Shown here piece by piece: positions 63,888 through 64,000 of a stretch of 64,000 nt of DNA. Source of the DNA: Bacillus sp. ISL-45. Its GTDB lineage: Bacteria; Bacillota; Bacilli; Bacillales; Cytobacillaceae. Within the stretch, counting starts at the first letter, position 1. Every line of letters starts with the position of its first letter. Below the pieces are notes generated by a model. That model was not told where the DNA came from, did no database searches, and saw nothing but the letters and a program-made list of their open reading frames with translations. Location: NCBI RefSeq assembly GCF_018613195.1, contig NZ_JAGGQQ010000006.1:179100-243099 (forward strand), given 5' to 3'. The position numbers and the translations under genes were made by a program.

Positions 63888-64000
63888 CAAGGAAATAGGA
63901 GATTTGTCATTAGTTTCTCAACGCCAATAATACTATTCTATTAATAATATTTTTAGCCTGATTTTTTATAAATGCGCGTAAGAAATGAATTTCCTTAACC

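Overview
This window is a chromosomal segment of a spore-forming, low-to-mid GC Gram-positive bacterium of the Bacillaceae, probably a Mesobacillus- or Bacillus-like species. The evidence is the set of spore genes (sspN, tlp, sspO, sspP), a gene order that follows the B. subtilis yneN-sspN-tlp-yneP-yneQ-yneR / sspP-sspO-citB neighbourhood, an AbrB-family regulator, an Opp/Dpp-ykf peptide operon and strong AGGAGG-type ribosome binding sites. I see no rRNA, tRNA, prophage or CRISPR.

The most interesting content is a selenocysteine (Sec) system spread over the window. It comprises selA (23.8-25.2 kb), selD (25.7-26.8 kb) and three genes interrupted by an in-frame TGA that ordinary gene calling would truncate or miss: a HesB/IscA-like protein with a G-U-G-G-P motif (6.1-6.4 kb), a SelW/Rdx-like protein with a C-x-x-U motif (25.3-25.6 kb) and SelD itself with A-G-U-G-C-K. 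Each TGA is followed, at the spacing expected of bacterial SECIS elements, by a stable stem-loop with G among the first two loop bases. An ABC importer at 34.7-38.0 kb belongs to the PhnD-like family that is annotated as putative selenate uptake and may supply the pathway. SelB and tRNA-Sec are not in the window.

Region by region: 0-5.7 kb has a truncated purine-type permease, a phospholipase D-like protein, plsY, an RsbR paralogue and a soluble histidine kinase. 5.8-12.8 kb has the HesB-like selenoprotein, a CapA-type protein, yneR/yneQ/yneP, a tandem-AAA+ ATPase, tlp, sspN, an FbpB-like protein and a ResA-like thioredoxin. 12.8-19.4 kb has a tandem hairpin array, mtnA, a DUF3231 protein, a LysR regulator divergent from an AzgA-type permease, a DMT exporter and an unknown protein. 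19.5-26.8 kb has a second tandem hairpin array, acnA with a CcpC-like operator, sspO, sspP and the selenium genes. 26.8-34.5 kb has kbl-tdh (threonine breakdown), a lone arcA, an AbrB homologue, a LVIVD-repeat protein and an ABC-F ATPase. 34.7-50 kb has the ABC importer, small unknown proteins, an AI-2E-type permease, a secreted lipase, a YhcN-like lipoprotein, an HD protein, a very large polytopic membrane protein, an SDR, a GNAT plus carbon-nitrogen hydrolase pair and an MFS transporter behind a palindromic operator. 51-64 kb has a PAS-GGDEF protein and then, all on the minus strand, dppABCDE and ykfABCD for D-aminopeptidase, dipeptide uptake and murein-peptide recycling, ending in an unusual signal-less class A beta-lactamase-like protein.

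Non-coding structure is rich. Three copies of a 156-187 bp MITE-like element with GGCT..TTTTC termini sit at the U-tracts of rho-independent terminators, two with 8-bp target duplications. Two tandem arrays share an exact 52-bp period and the same palindrome geometry despite different sequence. One extragenic palindrome of a type that looks dispersed lies before dppE's terminator.
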